NCBI GenBank assembly: GCA_900708905.1
Contig: CAADRB010000030.1
Span: forward strand, 1,356,741 to 1,420,740
Source of the DNA: Hymenolepis diminuta
Lineage: Eukaryota > Platyhelminthes > Cestoda > Cyclophyllidea > Hymenolepididae
DNA length: 64,000 nt
Direction: 5' to 3'
Shown: piece after piece, positions 39,090-52,500 of the stretch
Numbering within the stretch: position 1 is the first letter of the stretch
How the letters are laid out: each line of letters begins with the position of its first letter
Notes under the pieces: model-generated
What the model saw: the letters and a program-made list of their open reading frames with translations, nothing else
The model's database searches: none
Told to the model about the DNA's origin: nothing
Program-made: the position numbers and the translations under genes

Positions 39090-41358
39090 TGATCTAAAAA
39101 GGTATTGAGCAAATGCTTGTTTTCTCATAGTCGGGGTGCCCGTGGTGAGGGACTCGTTTGCAGGGAATCTTCAATGGACGAAGTCGAACTTTGAGTTTTC
39201 GTTCGCCGAATAATTGCCATTGATCTATAAACGGGTTGTTTTTAAACCATACTTTAACGAATTTGTTTCATTCTTGCGTAATAAGGCATTCTTATCTGTG
39301 AGCTCAACTTCAGTATTAAGCTGTGATCCTTTTCCAACTGCAGATGAAAATAGCTTTTCACTGAATATCTACATTTGCCTATATGTGAATATATCTGGAG
39401 TGATAAAACTGCTGTCTGTTCATTAGCACCTATCCGTGAAGTTCCGACTAGTGTTTATGGAGGTGGGTTCGTCTATTTCGTGGTTCAGAGTGGGTTATAT
39501 TTTGCATGTTTGATTACGTTGTTAGCTGGATTTTGGTTATAGCACGGATCTGAATGGGATTTTAATCCTTTTGAAAGAGGTTTTTGCTTATTATTATTCT
39601 ACTCGTTTAAATTACCGGCGATCATCGTTGATTTTTTGGTTTCGTTACTGGCGAAAAGCTTATCTATGAAGTCTAGAGTGCGAGTTCTGGAATGGTATCC
39701 CTCTCGAACTTGGTATTATGGGCAAGGGGCACTGGAAATGTTTTGGCGTGCGTTTGTGACGGATGTTTCGCTTAGCTAGTTTAAGCTAGAGATGTTCTCT
39801 GTGACCCGCGGAGAGTTGTGTGAAAGAGGATCTTAATTTTTAAGTGTATTTTCGGGGCATTAACTGTTGTGTTCATTGGAGGTCCCTCTAGGTCAATTGT
39901 CTGGTAGAGAGTAGCTCCTAATCCGGTTTATCCATTTTTTTGTAGTGGTAGGGGATTGGTTGATTTTACCAGATTCTTTTTACTTTGGAAGAAAGCAAGT
40001 AATCTGTATTTACGTACCCTCGAATCTTAACGTCGGAGAAGAGAACGATCGAGAGCATGTGTAGTCTATTCGAGAGACGCGTGAAGTTCGGTGGTTTTTC
40101 AGCCGATCATGGACACTATCTCATTGATCATTAAAATGATTTCGTTCCCTTTCATTGGTCATTTTAATGGCACCTTCCAGCAGGCTTTGATGTGACGATG
40201 TTGAGTGTTTATTTTGAAGAATTTCTGTAAGGCCCTGTCACTTATTTGTAATAAGACACTTAAATAGGCTTTGGCGCTTTGCTCATATAATGACAACTCG
40301 TTAGTTCAGTTGCAGTATGTCCCCGTTGATACTGCTTAGGGCTAACTGGGACATTAATGTTGATTTGCAATTTATTGAAAAGTCTGGTTTGATCGGGACC
40401 ACCTACGTCAATTCTCCAGACAGAACAAGGAACTGAATAAGAAAGTACGGCTTTTGCCTTTTGGAAGCGCAAATGAAGTCACCAAAATCAAAGAAACGCA
40501 GTGTAATGTCGACATTTCCATAAGGTTGGCATTTAATTGAGTTCTTCTTAACTGAATAATAATTGTTTTGAACCCTTCAATCATGCTCGAGTGAGTTATT
40601 ACCGATTAATTATCTCATTCACAGGAAAACACATCTGTAATGAGCAGGAAAGAATTTAACTTTTATACCACTTTAGTACAGTACAGAACAATGTAAATTA
40701 AGTGAAACCTGAAGCAGTCATTTCATTATCAAGTATCTGTCCTGAATGAATAAGAAATAGTAATGGCTAGGGCGTTAATAAAACGAGCATTAACGGCCTG
40801 ATCTCAGTTTCATTTAGTGTAAAATTCACTAGCTGATAGGATTTTATGCATTTTTTATAACAAAATCGTTTTCTTAGAACAACAGAACAGGCAATATAAT
40901 CTTATAAACCTAAATGTAATTAACCGGTAAATCCTTCAAGTAAGAGTTCAGTGATGTGACCAAGTGTCCAAGCATACTGGTCAATGCAAGACAACATTTG
41001 TATAACCAAATGTGAACTTAAAAAAACTTTGTAGCTTTACAAAGTTTTCTGCACTTTATCGTGTGATGACATCTGGAATACCATTTCAGGTAACATAAAT
41101 ATATTGCGTAAAAAATAATGAAATTAGCAACTAAATATAACACAACGAGAACAGTAATGTTGTTATCGAATTGGTAAGCAAATGCTTCAAATATTGATCA
41201 AATCCATCAAAAAATAAAAGCTATCCCATTTCACCTCCCAATCATAGTTGAGCGTTGAAAAATATTTTTAACCAATATACTGGAGAATAAGTATAAAGAT
41301 TGAAGTTATGAAGCAAACGACTTCATCCTCGAAATTTAAACGAATGTTATACTTGCAG
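39090..41358. other. Intergenic RPS7-PCGF, proximal part
   Basis: No supported gene. An imperfect inverted pair around 40129-40175 ('gatcattaaaatgatt' and 'ggtcattttaatgg') is visible. The small open frames are unconvincing. Confidence 0.45.
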
Positions 41359-41810
41359 AAGGTAATCTATTGTTGAAGTTAAGATAACAATTAGCAGTTT
41401 GAAGCTAACAAATAATAACAGCAGTAGCAGTCACCAATTCGTAGCTGGTTGAGTGAAAGCCAACAAAGATTGTGAAGCAGAAATGAGTAGGAAGTGTAGG
41501 AGCCGATAACTGACAAACATGCGTTGTTATCGTGTGGAAAACAAAAATAGTTTTATATGAGTCACTTGAACAGGGACGCGTGAGAACATGAGCGCAGATG
41601 TGCTTTTAAGATGAAACGGTTATAGAAAAGGGGGAATATCAATGGGCGCGTTTAGATATAGTAGGTAGGGGTTATAAATCATAGGAACATGAAAGACGTC
41701 ACTCCAACTTTGTGTGTGAAAAGCCCAAGTATTGCTATTAGAGAATGCGAATGAAAGTAATTCTGGAAATGCATAGAGTTATTCATCACTATACTAAGAG
41801 CATAAATACG
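41359..41810. repeat. Dispersed repeat R1, copy B
   Basis: Partner of 412-945 in the same orientation (see there). It includes 'gtcaccaattcgtagctgg', 'gagccgataactgacaaaca' and 'catgaaagacgtcactcc', and lacks the roughly 90 bp purine-rich internal block of copy A. Confidence 0.65.
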
Positions 41811-42451
41811 CTATGCATTTCATGGTGTTTCTGTCTTTTATTATTTCAACCTTTCCGGGATTGGCTGAAAATGATTTAAGATGACTTTTTTTCAGGTAAG
41901 TAAAAATAATAGGATATTATCGGAGTATCTGAGACGGGAATAAGATTTGTTGGAAAAATGTCATCAATACCATCATTCGTAAGATTAAACTCTTATAAAT
42001 AAGTGACACATTTATTAAATCAATCAATTAATCAAATAATTAATAAGTTTATGATTGAATTAATATTTCCTTGTTCGGCTAAAACTAAAGGAGAATGAGT
42101 GACAGAAATTAATATTTGATATTGATATAAAAAGGCTTAACCCAACGATTCCAGCATTTTTACCCTTAAGTAATATCATTCCCTAAATTGTCACTTTTCG
42201 AATTAAAAGATCAGGGAGTTATGGGTGGAATGAAGTATTTTGTCATTATAATAAGGAAAATGTTAAAATAAAATAAAAAATTCACAGTAAATTAAACGCT
42301 TTGAAAAGAAAAATGAAACAAACACTCCAATAAAACTTAAACCTCTCAATATTGTCGGGAGTACGGTATTAGAGTAAAGTGCGAATTCAGTGCTATTTTC
42401 GAATAAGTTCTATCCAACTGGTTGGCTGATTTTTAAGTTTGGCTAATCCTC
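41811..42451. other. Upstream region of PCGF
   Basis: AT-rich, no gene recognised. The PCGF promoter is presumably here, but no element is clear enough to call. Confidence 0.4.
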
Positions 42452-43410
42452 ATGGATGAACCGCCCTTGAATGAACAAACAGATCTCGCTAGTCTCAATC
42501 CTCACCTGACATGTAAACTGTGTCATGGATATCTTATTGACGCCGTATCTATAACTGAATGTCTTCATCCTTGTAATGACTTATATGTTTTAATAATTTC
42601 TAGTTTGTAAGTCTTGTATTGTTAAACATTTGGCTACGAAAAATACATGTCCAGAGTGTGGAATAATCATTCACCAGAGTCATCCGTTGAATTATATAAG
42701 GTAATAAATTACCTTGCTTTTTTATATGTTTTAGTGCTGATCGAACTCTACAGGATATAGTTTACAAGATAGTGCCTAATCTTAAGGAAGTTGAAAGGAA
42801 GAATCGGGCTGATTTCTACCGTTCAATTGGTCGATCCCCCCCTCCTAACGAAGGTAGTATATTTTCGAATATTTTCTCCTATTTCTACTAGATTTTATTA
42901 ATGAGTACAAGGCCTTGAGTATTAGTCAAAACACAGATTGTTCAAATAAAAATATTCCCAGTGATAGCCCTAGTTCCGATTCAAACTATCATCGGGATGA
43001 CGATTGTGTTTACGTAAAATTGGAATCTGGTTCTGAGTCCCTTAAACCCCTCCGTCTTAAATACTTGCGGATTTCATCTAAAGCTACAGTTACACATCTG
43101 CGAAAGTATATCGCTCTAAAAATTTTTGATGACATTTCGAGATTCAAAGAGGTATTTTGTTGGTATTTTGTCTAACACCCAACTTCAGATTGATCTGTTT
43201 ATCCTCAATAGTGAAGCAGGCACGTTTCTTGGTCGAGACCACGTTCTCAAGTTTGTACAGGTTGTTTACTGGAATGATGTAAGCTTAAAACTCACTCGAT
43301 GATATGGTTTAATGCCTTTTGATTTTTTGTTTCCATCGATTTATTGAAGTTTTACCCTATAGGATAACCCGATGCCTCTTGAATATCGGTACCGAGCGAA
43401 AGTAGTGTGA
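42452..43410 (+). CDS. PCGF3: Polycomb group RING finger protein, PCGF3/5 type
   Basis: Six exons: 42452-42572, 42604-42700, 42735-42853, 42892-43151, 43189-43278 and 43363-43410, giving 244 aa (PCGF3 is about 242). The C3HC4 RING finger is complete: C21, C24, C37, H39, C42, C45, C56, C59. After it come '[12 protein letters not shown]', '[12 protein letters not shown]' and '[11 protein letters not shown]', the order of PCGF3/5 and of Drosophila L(3)73Ah. The C-terminal RAWUL domain (about 150-240) includes '[15 protein letters not shown]' and '[15 protein letters not shown]'. PCGF proteins pair with RING1 to build variant PRC1, which mono-ubiquitinates histone H2A; this is a nuclear role. Introns are 31, 34, 38, 37 and 84 bp. 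The ClC gene starts 189 bp downstream on the same strand. PCGF3 and PCGF5 cannot be separated here. Confidence 0.93.
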
Positions 43411-43462
43411 TCACCCTCTCTTCGATAACTTTCCTCTATTTGTACAGTTCTCTTTTTCCAAA

Positions 43463-43468
43463 AATAAA
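43463..43468 (+). terminator. Polyadenylation signal AATAAA of PCGF
   Basis: Canonical hexamer 53 bases after the PCGF stop codon and 132 bases before the ClC start codon. Confidence 0.65.
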
Positions 43469-43542
43469 GATATTTTGTGTAAATATTTTTCTGCAGCTCT
43501 CATTATTGTATTTTTAAGCTAGTCGTGGTGCAATTTCTGTGT

Positions 43543-43553
43543 ATTCATTTCAG
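43543..43553 (+). promoter_or_regulatory. Candidate trans-splice acceptor before ClC
   Basis: 'attcatttcag' (AG at 43552-43553) is a good acceptor. It lies 84 bases after the PCGF polyadenylation signal and 46 bases before the ClC ATG, the arrangement expected if a spliced leader is added to the second transcript of a pair. It could equally be an ordinary 5'UTR intron acceptor. Confidence 0.4.
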
Positions 43554-43599
43554 GTTTATTGCTTTCGATTTGAATTCTTGAAAGTTTTTTTCTTATCAA

Positions 43600-46500
43600 A
43601 TGGGTGACTCTGCGAACCCCTTTGGGGATCGAAACGAATCGAATGAACCTACCTCTCCCCCTAAGAAAACTTCGCGCTTTACAACCTTCATTGTGCCTGA
43701 ATCAAATGATGATTCTACTATTTCGACTAATTTCACCCAAACTAAGGGTTTGTTTCTTTAGGTTTTCACAATTTTCTTTTTATTGACCTTAATTCGACAT
43801 ATCACTATATCTTATTTCGCTTTGTAGATCTCTCAACGAAAATCATCCGAACCCCGCCCTACAATGAATTCCTAGCTGCCCACTCGAAATCCACTAACCG
43901 TCGAAATGATGGACACTCCATCCTCCACAAACCTGAAGGTCAACAATATGACGATTTTGAAACTATTGATTGGGTCAAGGATATTGCCTGTGATCGAGAC
44001 CGGCATAGACGCATTCACTCCGATAAGGTGGGTGGGTAAAAATAAAGCCTCAAATCTCTGAGATCACTGATAATCTATTGTGCTTATACAGAACACCCTT
44101 CTTGGTAAACTTCGGATTTATTGGAATTCAGCATCTGGATGGATTTGCGTAAGTCTGGTAGGAATTGCTGTAGGTCTCATCGCTGCTCTAATCGATATCG
44201 GTTCACCCTGGTTAACGGATCTGAAGGAAGGAATTTGTCTTGATGCCCTCTGGTTCAATCGTGCTCAGTGTTGTTGGTCTTCGGATGTTCCTGGTGAGGA
44301 TTGTCCTGAGGTGAGCTAGCAACTTTTCATGGCTTACTAAATAACTTAAACTTATTTCATTGACTAATCGATCACTTAAACCCCGTATCATATGCTAGTG
44401 AAATTTTAAGATTGTAATCACCAGAGACATAATTCGCTCTTAGGTTTGATTATATTCTCCTTTTGATTCACTTTCAGGTCGATTAAGATGGGTAGGTTTG
44501 ACTAGAGCTCAGTCTTAATTTCCTTGAGTATGTAATTGCTTCTAATTCTGGACTCTCAACTCAGTCATTGGCCGCTCCGTTCACGAGGTGTGTACCGATG
44601 GACATTGAACCTGTGACCTCTGACTTCGAAATCGATCACATGTTTGGAAGCATGTAATTGGATATATGGTTTCTTGCACACTTCTCTTTGTCATATTTTG
44701 ATTCCATTAAAGAAGAGGTGTTATTTTACGGAAACATCTGCACCGACGATGTTGAGATAGCATGCATGTCTTTATAATAGTTTGTCAGTCTATGAAACCC
44801 GCCTATGCACACCTGGTTAATGGACACTCATTAACCTCGATAGTTATTGGTGTTCAATAGACAAATGGTTAAATAGCAAGGGACGTCATCCTGTTCTCTA
44901 TAATGAGTGCTGAAAAAATAAACCTTGATATATATGGGATTGGAAATTACGATGTATTTCATTGTAAGTTGAGTACTTATTAGGCGTTTTTGATAGATTT
45001 GGTTCGGGTTATTGTGTATTCATCTTCTAAATAATGTTCATAGTGCTTTGGTCCTTGTAGTGGCGTGCGGTTGTATGATGTTGCTTCTAAGGCCAAATCT
45101 CATGTCCTTAATCCGTTTGTTCACAATTATATTGATTAACCTCCTGGCCTGACCTCATTTTCTATGCACAAACTGCTCCCCTATTCGTTAGCTAAATACT
45201 TAACTATTTGTCACATTTCGTTACTGTCTGAGTTAAGGACAGTTCCCTGCTTGATGCACAGAAGAATAAAACGGTATCTGTTGCTATGTGGTGGACTTCT
45301 CGTTTTTCAGACGTGGTGAGAATTGTCAAAAATGAAATTTTTTTGAAGTTGTTATTCTATAAGTTGAAGGGATGTAGGCTAAATAGCTTCAATTCATGTA
45401 TAATGAAAAGTCAATTTTATTGGTTTTATACTATGATCTCCGTAAGGAGATGAATTGAAACTTGGAAACATAAATAGGTGATGTTATAGTTTTCATAACA
45501 CAATAAAGGGATAATCATTTTGAATTTAGAGTTTAAACTGAAAGTTTGCATTTGGACTAAACCGCTTATTGAGCGGTGTTGATAGTTACTCAATTCGATG
45601 GTTTGAATTCTTCAATTCTATCGGCAGAAGTTTATGCTTTGTCCAGTGGCCATTTGTATTTAATAAAATGACGAAATTTTTGCTATCCTTTAGTTGTTAG
45701 CCAATCTAGTCTGTAGATTTTGAAGGCGTTTCATTTGATAAACCGAATGAGTATATGACTGTTTCATTATCACTTGCAGTTTAATTAACGCGAAACTTTT
45801 TTTCTAATTTTAACCTTAACTAAAAAAGTCCTTTCTTGATCGATTTGCGCAGCTTACTCGCCAGGTAATACGATGGGCTGAATGTTACTTTGTATTGAAG
45901 TTGGATTATTGAAAATTAGTTCACAATTAGGTGCGAAGTGGTGTGTGATGGGTGTAGATTTAATAAGTGCGATTTTGCATTTTACCGCTCCAGATGTGTT
46001 TAGCGTTGGATTACGGTGCCACTCTATACAATGAACGATTGACCATCCTGTTATTCTAGATCGCGAACGTGCCTATTGACACTTGTAGTGATTCATATGG
46101 TCGTAGTGGTAAAATCGATAAAAATTAGATCTTCGTGCCTCGCGTCAAATGACGTGCTAATGCAGATTCAGACATTTTATGTCTTTAGGGAGAGGGAGGG
46201 AGGGAGGAGGTTAGTAGGCACTTGTACATTGATAGATGCTCAATTCAGTTATCGAAATTGATTTTTCCTGTCTTCTATGTTTGAATGAGGTATTCACTAT
46301 GCAGATTGATTTCTTTGAAGCGAGGTTCTTATTGCTTTACTTGTTTAATGCAAACCAATCATTTCCCCCTAGTTTTGTGATATTTTCAGCTATTTGCTAT
46401 TGTTGTATGGATTTTCTACGAGTATAGGTAGTAGTTCGACCGTAGTTATTAGAGATTTGACCTCAAACGCGCAATAAGTATCAATAGTTAATGATTAGAA

Positions 46501-49500
46501 TCAAGTTTTAGGATAAGTATCAAAATACGATCTCAATGGGGCTTAGCTAATCTACGAGTATGTTTTTACCTATCATTTACCTAACTCGTCTTTAGTGATG
46601 AGAAAATAAGGCGCACGATAGAGTAAAGATGTCTCCCTTTGATAATTCCTAGCCAGTTGTATCCGTTCTCATTATGCAGGCAAACCGCCTATCATCGTCT
46701 AGCCTCGTTTTCTTTTTCATAACTCTAGTTCTGGACGCTTCACTAGAACTAAAGCGACCACCGTTCTAGCTATTTTAGGTGATAGGAGAATAATTCCACC
46801 TTATTATAAGTTCATCTGATAACTTTTTAAAGAATGACAGAATATTCTCTCTTACCTTTGCATGCATGTGTTGTAGGACACTAATCTTACACAAAGGCTG
46901 CTTGGTTTCTGTTTACGACAATTACCGTGCTGAACCCGGAAACAAATATAGTACAAAAAGGTGATACGGAATACTATAACTTTGTGGCTTTGAAATAATA
47001 CATATGAGAACTAATTAAATCCCTATTCAAAGCCCTATACACTTTTAGCCTTAGATGTTAATTCCTCTCCATTGTTTTCAGTGGTATTCGTGGTCTCGGT
47101 TAATGATGAATAAAGATCCTTCGGGTGAGAATCCCTCTGCCTACTTCGTCTCTTACGTTGTCTTCGTTCTATGGGCCATCGTATTCTCGACACTCTGTGT
47201 CGCTTTTGTACGCATGTTTGCTCCATATGCCTGCGGTAAGTTGTTTATTTACATAGATTTTGGAATCACAAAGTAAGACTAAATGAAAGGGCGGTTGCTT
47301 GGCGCAGGTGTGTATTCATTATTTAATACGTAACATTATGCGTGATATGTGTGCAATATTCGCATCTTTGATATGCTTGCATTAACAATAACACACCGGT
47401 TTGCACATTGATGGAATTGCTTAGCTGTTATTTAACACCATTTTAAATAACTTTTGTTCTTTTTTCCAGGTTCTGGCATCCCGGAGATCAAGACAATTCT
47501 GAGTGGATTCATTATTCGCGGGTATTTGGGCAAGTGGACGCTGTTGGTGAAATCGATGGGTATGATATTGGGTGTCTCGGCGGGTCTGAGTTTGGGAAAA
47601 GAAGGTCCCATGGTACACATGGCTTCCTGTTGTGGCAATATTCTCTCATATCTTTTCCCCAAGTACTCCAAGAATGAGGCGAAGAAACGAGAGGTGAGCT
47701 TCTATTCTTGTGCTGATCCTAACTCAAATATGAATAAAAGACAAAACTCTTCAAGCTTCTTATCTGGACCTCTACTTATGGCTCATTCCGATCTTTAGAA
47801 TTTAGCCGACAGATCTCGAAATCTGGATAATTAATTTAACAGACATTCGCACAGACAATTCAGAGGGAAGAGTGCTAGGTGTTTATTGACTGAATTGGAC
47901 CACAATTGGTTGTCATCATCTGAGGGAAGGATAAAGCAATGCTTGATGATAATTGATTTCTATTTGCAGTGCCGTCGAATATAATTGTTCTTTTGACAGA
48001 CCAATATAGATGGCGATCGGTTTAACCATGACTTTACACTTTCGTGCACGGCAAGCCATTTACTCATCTTCCTATTAGAGAAATCGCTCACTTCAAATTA
48101 AACTAAAGGTCTTGGTGCATCCTATGATCTAAAAGCTCAGAAGACGAAATATTTGACTCAAGTTGTTTATTCGCTACAAATCAGTACTTGAACTTCGGCA
48201 AAATATAAACAATTTAAAAGCGAAGGTATCGTGGTCTAATTAGGTGCTTATTAAGACAAATCGTATAGATCAGGCAAATGAATATGAAGTGCGTAAAGTC
48301 TATGTGATGTAAGAAAGATGGAAATAAGGACCACGAAGCATAAAGATTGCAAACGGTGAGAGCCATTTGTTTCATGTTTGACTAGCTCCACCAGGAGCAA
48401 TAGCGATCGAGGACTATGTAGCCTGATCTAGTCAGTGATCACACTGAGCTTCCAGTTCGGCTTCCCCTTTGGTCCACTCTGCATGCAGGCATGAACTTCA
48501 GTTTGGTCCAGCAGGTTTGAGAACCTACAAACACACTTGGGAAAGAGACATAATAAAAAGTTACTTTCTCATGGAGAAAAGTATTTAATAGAATATTTTT
48601 TCTCATGTTGATGCTATATTTCCTCATTGATAACGTAGTTATCGTCCATTTTTTCAATTTATTCGTCTGTCTTGGTTATTGCCTGTCATCCAATTTTTTA
48701 TAAACTTTCATCTCTTCATCATATTTTAACAGGCTTCTTATCAGCACTCATATATCTGGCTAAAATATCATAGTTTTCATGTCACACTCGTTACCGATGT
48801 GAGAGTGGGTTGAATCGAAAAAATATATTTGTTTAATGCTACTTTCAAAAACTCGAGGCACTGGTGCATTAACCTAGAAACTCTCGAAAAATTATTTTGT
48901 CATATCCGGCGTATGAGGACTTCATTGTTTATAAAACTTCAGCGGCATCCGAAATATACACAATGTTATTCTAATGCATTTGGCAGCAGCTTATTGATTA
49001 TTTATTTAACACAATTTGCGCATCCAACAAAAGGAGTTTTTTATGCATTCGTCATTGCATATCGATTAACAGTATTGATTATTAGTGACCAATATTAGGA
49101 TAAAAGTACGGGATTTTTACTCAATTTTAAATATTTCACTGGTCAATTTGATCGAAGGTACATATGTTCAAACCAAAATCTTAACTAGATAGCGAGACTT
49201 ATGATCTTTAATGTTACGTTTAATATGAAATGCCACTCATTGTACATGCAGCGGTTCCCCGATTTGATAACATTTCTGTATACTGTTTTAAATTTAAGGC
49301 ACAGCTTATGTCATAGAAAACACTCTTTGTTAATGAGCTATCTTTAAAAGCAATGTCGAATTCACCAAACTACAGTACACTAACACAATAAAACTTATTA
49401 AGTTACTCCCCCTTCGTCTGACTTTGAATAGATTGGGGTCGGCAATTTAGCAGAACGGGGTGGATGGATGTTCAATTACACCAGGTTTTACAGACATCCG

Positions 49501-52500
49501 ATTTATCAATGAAAAGTACAAATCGTTTGGCGCCATAAACACAGAATTGGAAAGTGAAGAGATTCAGTTGTCATTGAAGCCTTTTTGTTTTTAAATCTTT
49601 CCTGTTTTGAGATATTTTAGAGCTTTTAAATCGATTGGGTAAAGTTTGCACTGGATATCGGTTTTCATGAGTGCGAAATCAGTTTTTTAATAATATATTT
49701 ATTAAGTAGTTCTGATTTATTCAAAAGCTAAATAAGGGGTGTATTTTTATATCGAAGAAGCTGTTAGCCAATATAGACGAACTATATTCGTTTTTTCTTG
49801 TGTCCCTTCACAAAAAATGTATTGGGTGTTCTCCTTGAGAGAACATCACTTATGGAGCTCTGTTAATTTAACAGTTTTTATCTATCTCGTCTCTACTATG
49901 TTCAGAATAAGTTGCTGAATATCATCTATGATCATTTCGTCTTCTCAACTACTGGAAGAAAAATGAATTGAAGCGGCAAGATAGACTCTTCTTGATGAAG
50001 AAAGGTTCATAAGCACTGAACATTGTAGACAAACATTTACTTCAATCCAGGGGACAACTTATGAAATTTGAATTTTGGGACTTTAGAAATCCACTTAATA
50101 AATATTGTACAACCCGAATCCAAAAACCAAATGAAGTAAGATTCTTTGATACCTTGACTCTTCTCTCAACATCTTTTGATATCTCCTTTATCATTTTTTT
50201 AGACTTCTTGTTAACCAATTTTAGTAATCACAATTAAAATTGTAAAATGTTTCGTATTACTCTGGGTAATAAATAAGTAAATAGATTAGACTCGAAAATC
50301 GATTATACGCATATTAAGATCATAAAAAATAGAGATGAAAGAGTAAGTTTGGGGGGAGAGATCATTTATCATAATTGTCTGTTACTTCTATGTTTAAGTT
50401 TCTTAATATAGAGGTTCTCCGCTAACTGCCTATGGACTTGTATGAGTTATTACTCAAATAATTTAATTTCTCAGCAATGTACTTTTGGTGATCTAATGTT
50501 TAGAATGGTAGTTTAAAGGTAGTCTCTCATTCGGAGAGGCTTCGATGTATCGGTCTCCTCAAGAATGAGTGCTAAAAAGACTTAAATGTTGGTTTTTGGA
50601 ATTATTATTTTAAAGTAGCACTAATCTAGGCAATAAAGCTATTTCAAGAATCTGGACAAGTTAAGTTTAAGAACAATTCCCTTAAAATGCAAATGACCTT
50701 TGTTGGACAAACGCTGTGAATGTAAGGTGGAAGGAGAAAGGTATAGGAATAAGATTCGGATATTGGAAGTGAGTTGAGCATCACTGAGTGTGAAACTCAG
50801 GTTGTGATGAGGATGGTGAATTAAGTTACAGTGGGAAAATTGACTAATTTCCTATTTTTTGATCGTCAATGGGCAATTACTAAAAACATTATCATCTAAC
50901 AATTCGAACGGGTTAGTTTTGCCCGTTTACAGCATTTGTGAGATTGAATTTTGCTCGTTAGCGCAGTTTTCAACGTATTGAGTTCATGAAGCCGACGGTA
51001 GTCGGACAGTATCCAGTAATGCGAATCGTCATCCGGTTTCATCTATTCAACTAAAGAAGTGAGTGAATTTATTACTGAGGTGGTTTTTTGATTCCGTTCT
51101 CTCAATGTTATTAAGTTTTAAACATTGTCTACTGAAATATTAATAGTATAATGTCATTACACTTTTACTCCTCCGTAGATATTGTCAGCAGCAGCGGCGG
51201 CGGGTGTAGCCGTGGCCTTCGGTGCACCAATTGGTGGGGTTCTCTTTTCCCTCGAGGAAGCTTCCTACTACTTCCCCATGAAGACTATGTTCCGCTCCTT
51301 CTTCTGCGCCATGGTCTCTGCCAATCTAGTGAGAATGATCAACCCCTACGGCGACGAACATCTCGTCATGTTCCAGATTGACTACAAGGCCCAATGGCAC
51401 ATTGCCGAGCTCATTCCATTTGCCATTCTCGGTATCATGGGTGTAAGTGACTGGTTTTTATTATTTTGACCGTTACATATTTCACTGGAGAATTTTCACA
51501 ACATGCAGATTTCCCTATGTTTGAAATGTAAGGTGCTGAATATGTGCCGCTTTTTTAAGACATCCTGGTGAGACTCATTAAATCTAATGTCAGAATTAAG
51601 TGGTACGATCGGATATTTGGCGTTTTGATCTCACTTGTCCTTTATAGGACTTAAAATAACTGGAAATTGGGCACTGAAAGTCCTTGCTGATCTTTGTGCC
51701 TGAGGAACGGTGAACTCGTCGATGGTGCAAGTGTACTTACTTTTCTGTGAACATTCGTATACAATTGGCAGATTCTAATCTACTTTTTTGCTGGAATTCC
51801 CGTGAGACGAGAAATTACGCTTTTAGAAATAGGAATTGAAACTGTTGGCTGTTTCACCCGACCAAACCAAAGATTTCATTGGTATCTTGATCGATTTGCC
51901 TTAGCCGTGAATTTTTGTGAGCCTTTATTCTCTGCTAGCGTAAGAGAACTGAGATTCTACAACTGCCCAGAGGAATTCGCTAAGCGAGCTCTTCACGATT
52001 TATGGCTCTTGTATTATTTAGGAGAGCTAGATACCCTTAGAACTATTGCAAAAAGGTCGTAATAGCAAAACTGGAAAAGCTGAAGCCCAACAACTGCTCA
52101 CCACTTTATGTCCTAAGCTTTTTGTGATATTTTATTTACGTATTCCAGTTTGATAGCAGAAGGAATCCAATTGTATACTCACCGTTTTCCTCCAATTGAG
52201 GACCTCTGCCTTAATCTGTTTTAACCATTGTAGGGTATCTTCGGTACGCTCTTCAATCGTTCAAACCTCTTCATTTGCCGTCTGCGAAAGACCACATGGT
52301 TGGGTCAATACCCAGTTCGAGAGGTGTTGCTAGTTACCCTGGCAACAGCCGTACTCTCCTACCCTCTACCTTACATGAGGATGAATATGGGAGATCTCGT
52401 TCGACTTATGGTTAGCAGATGCGGACCCGGTGATCTTGGTGCTCTTTGGTAAATTATTTGTTCCCTGAAAATTTATTTACTAGAATTTCTTCATTCAAAT

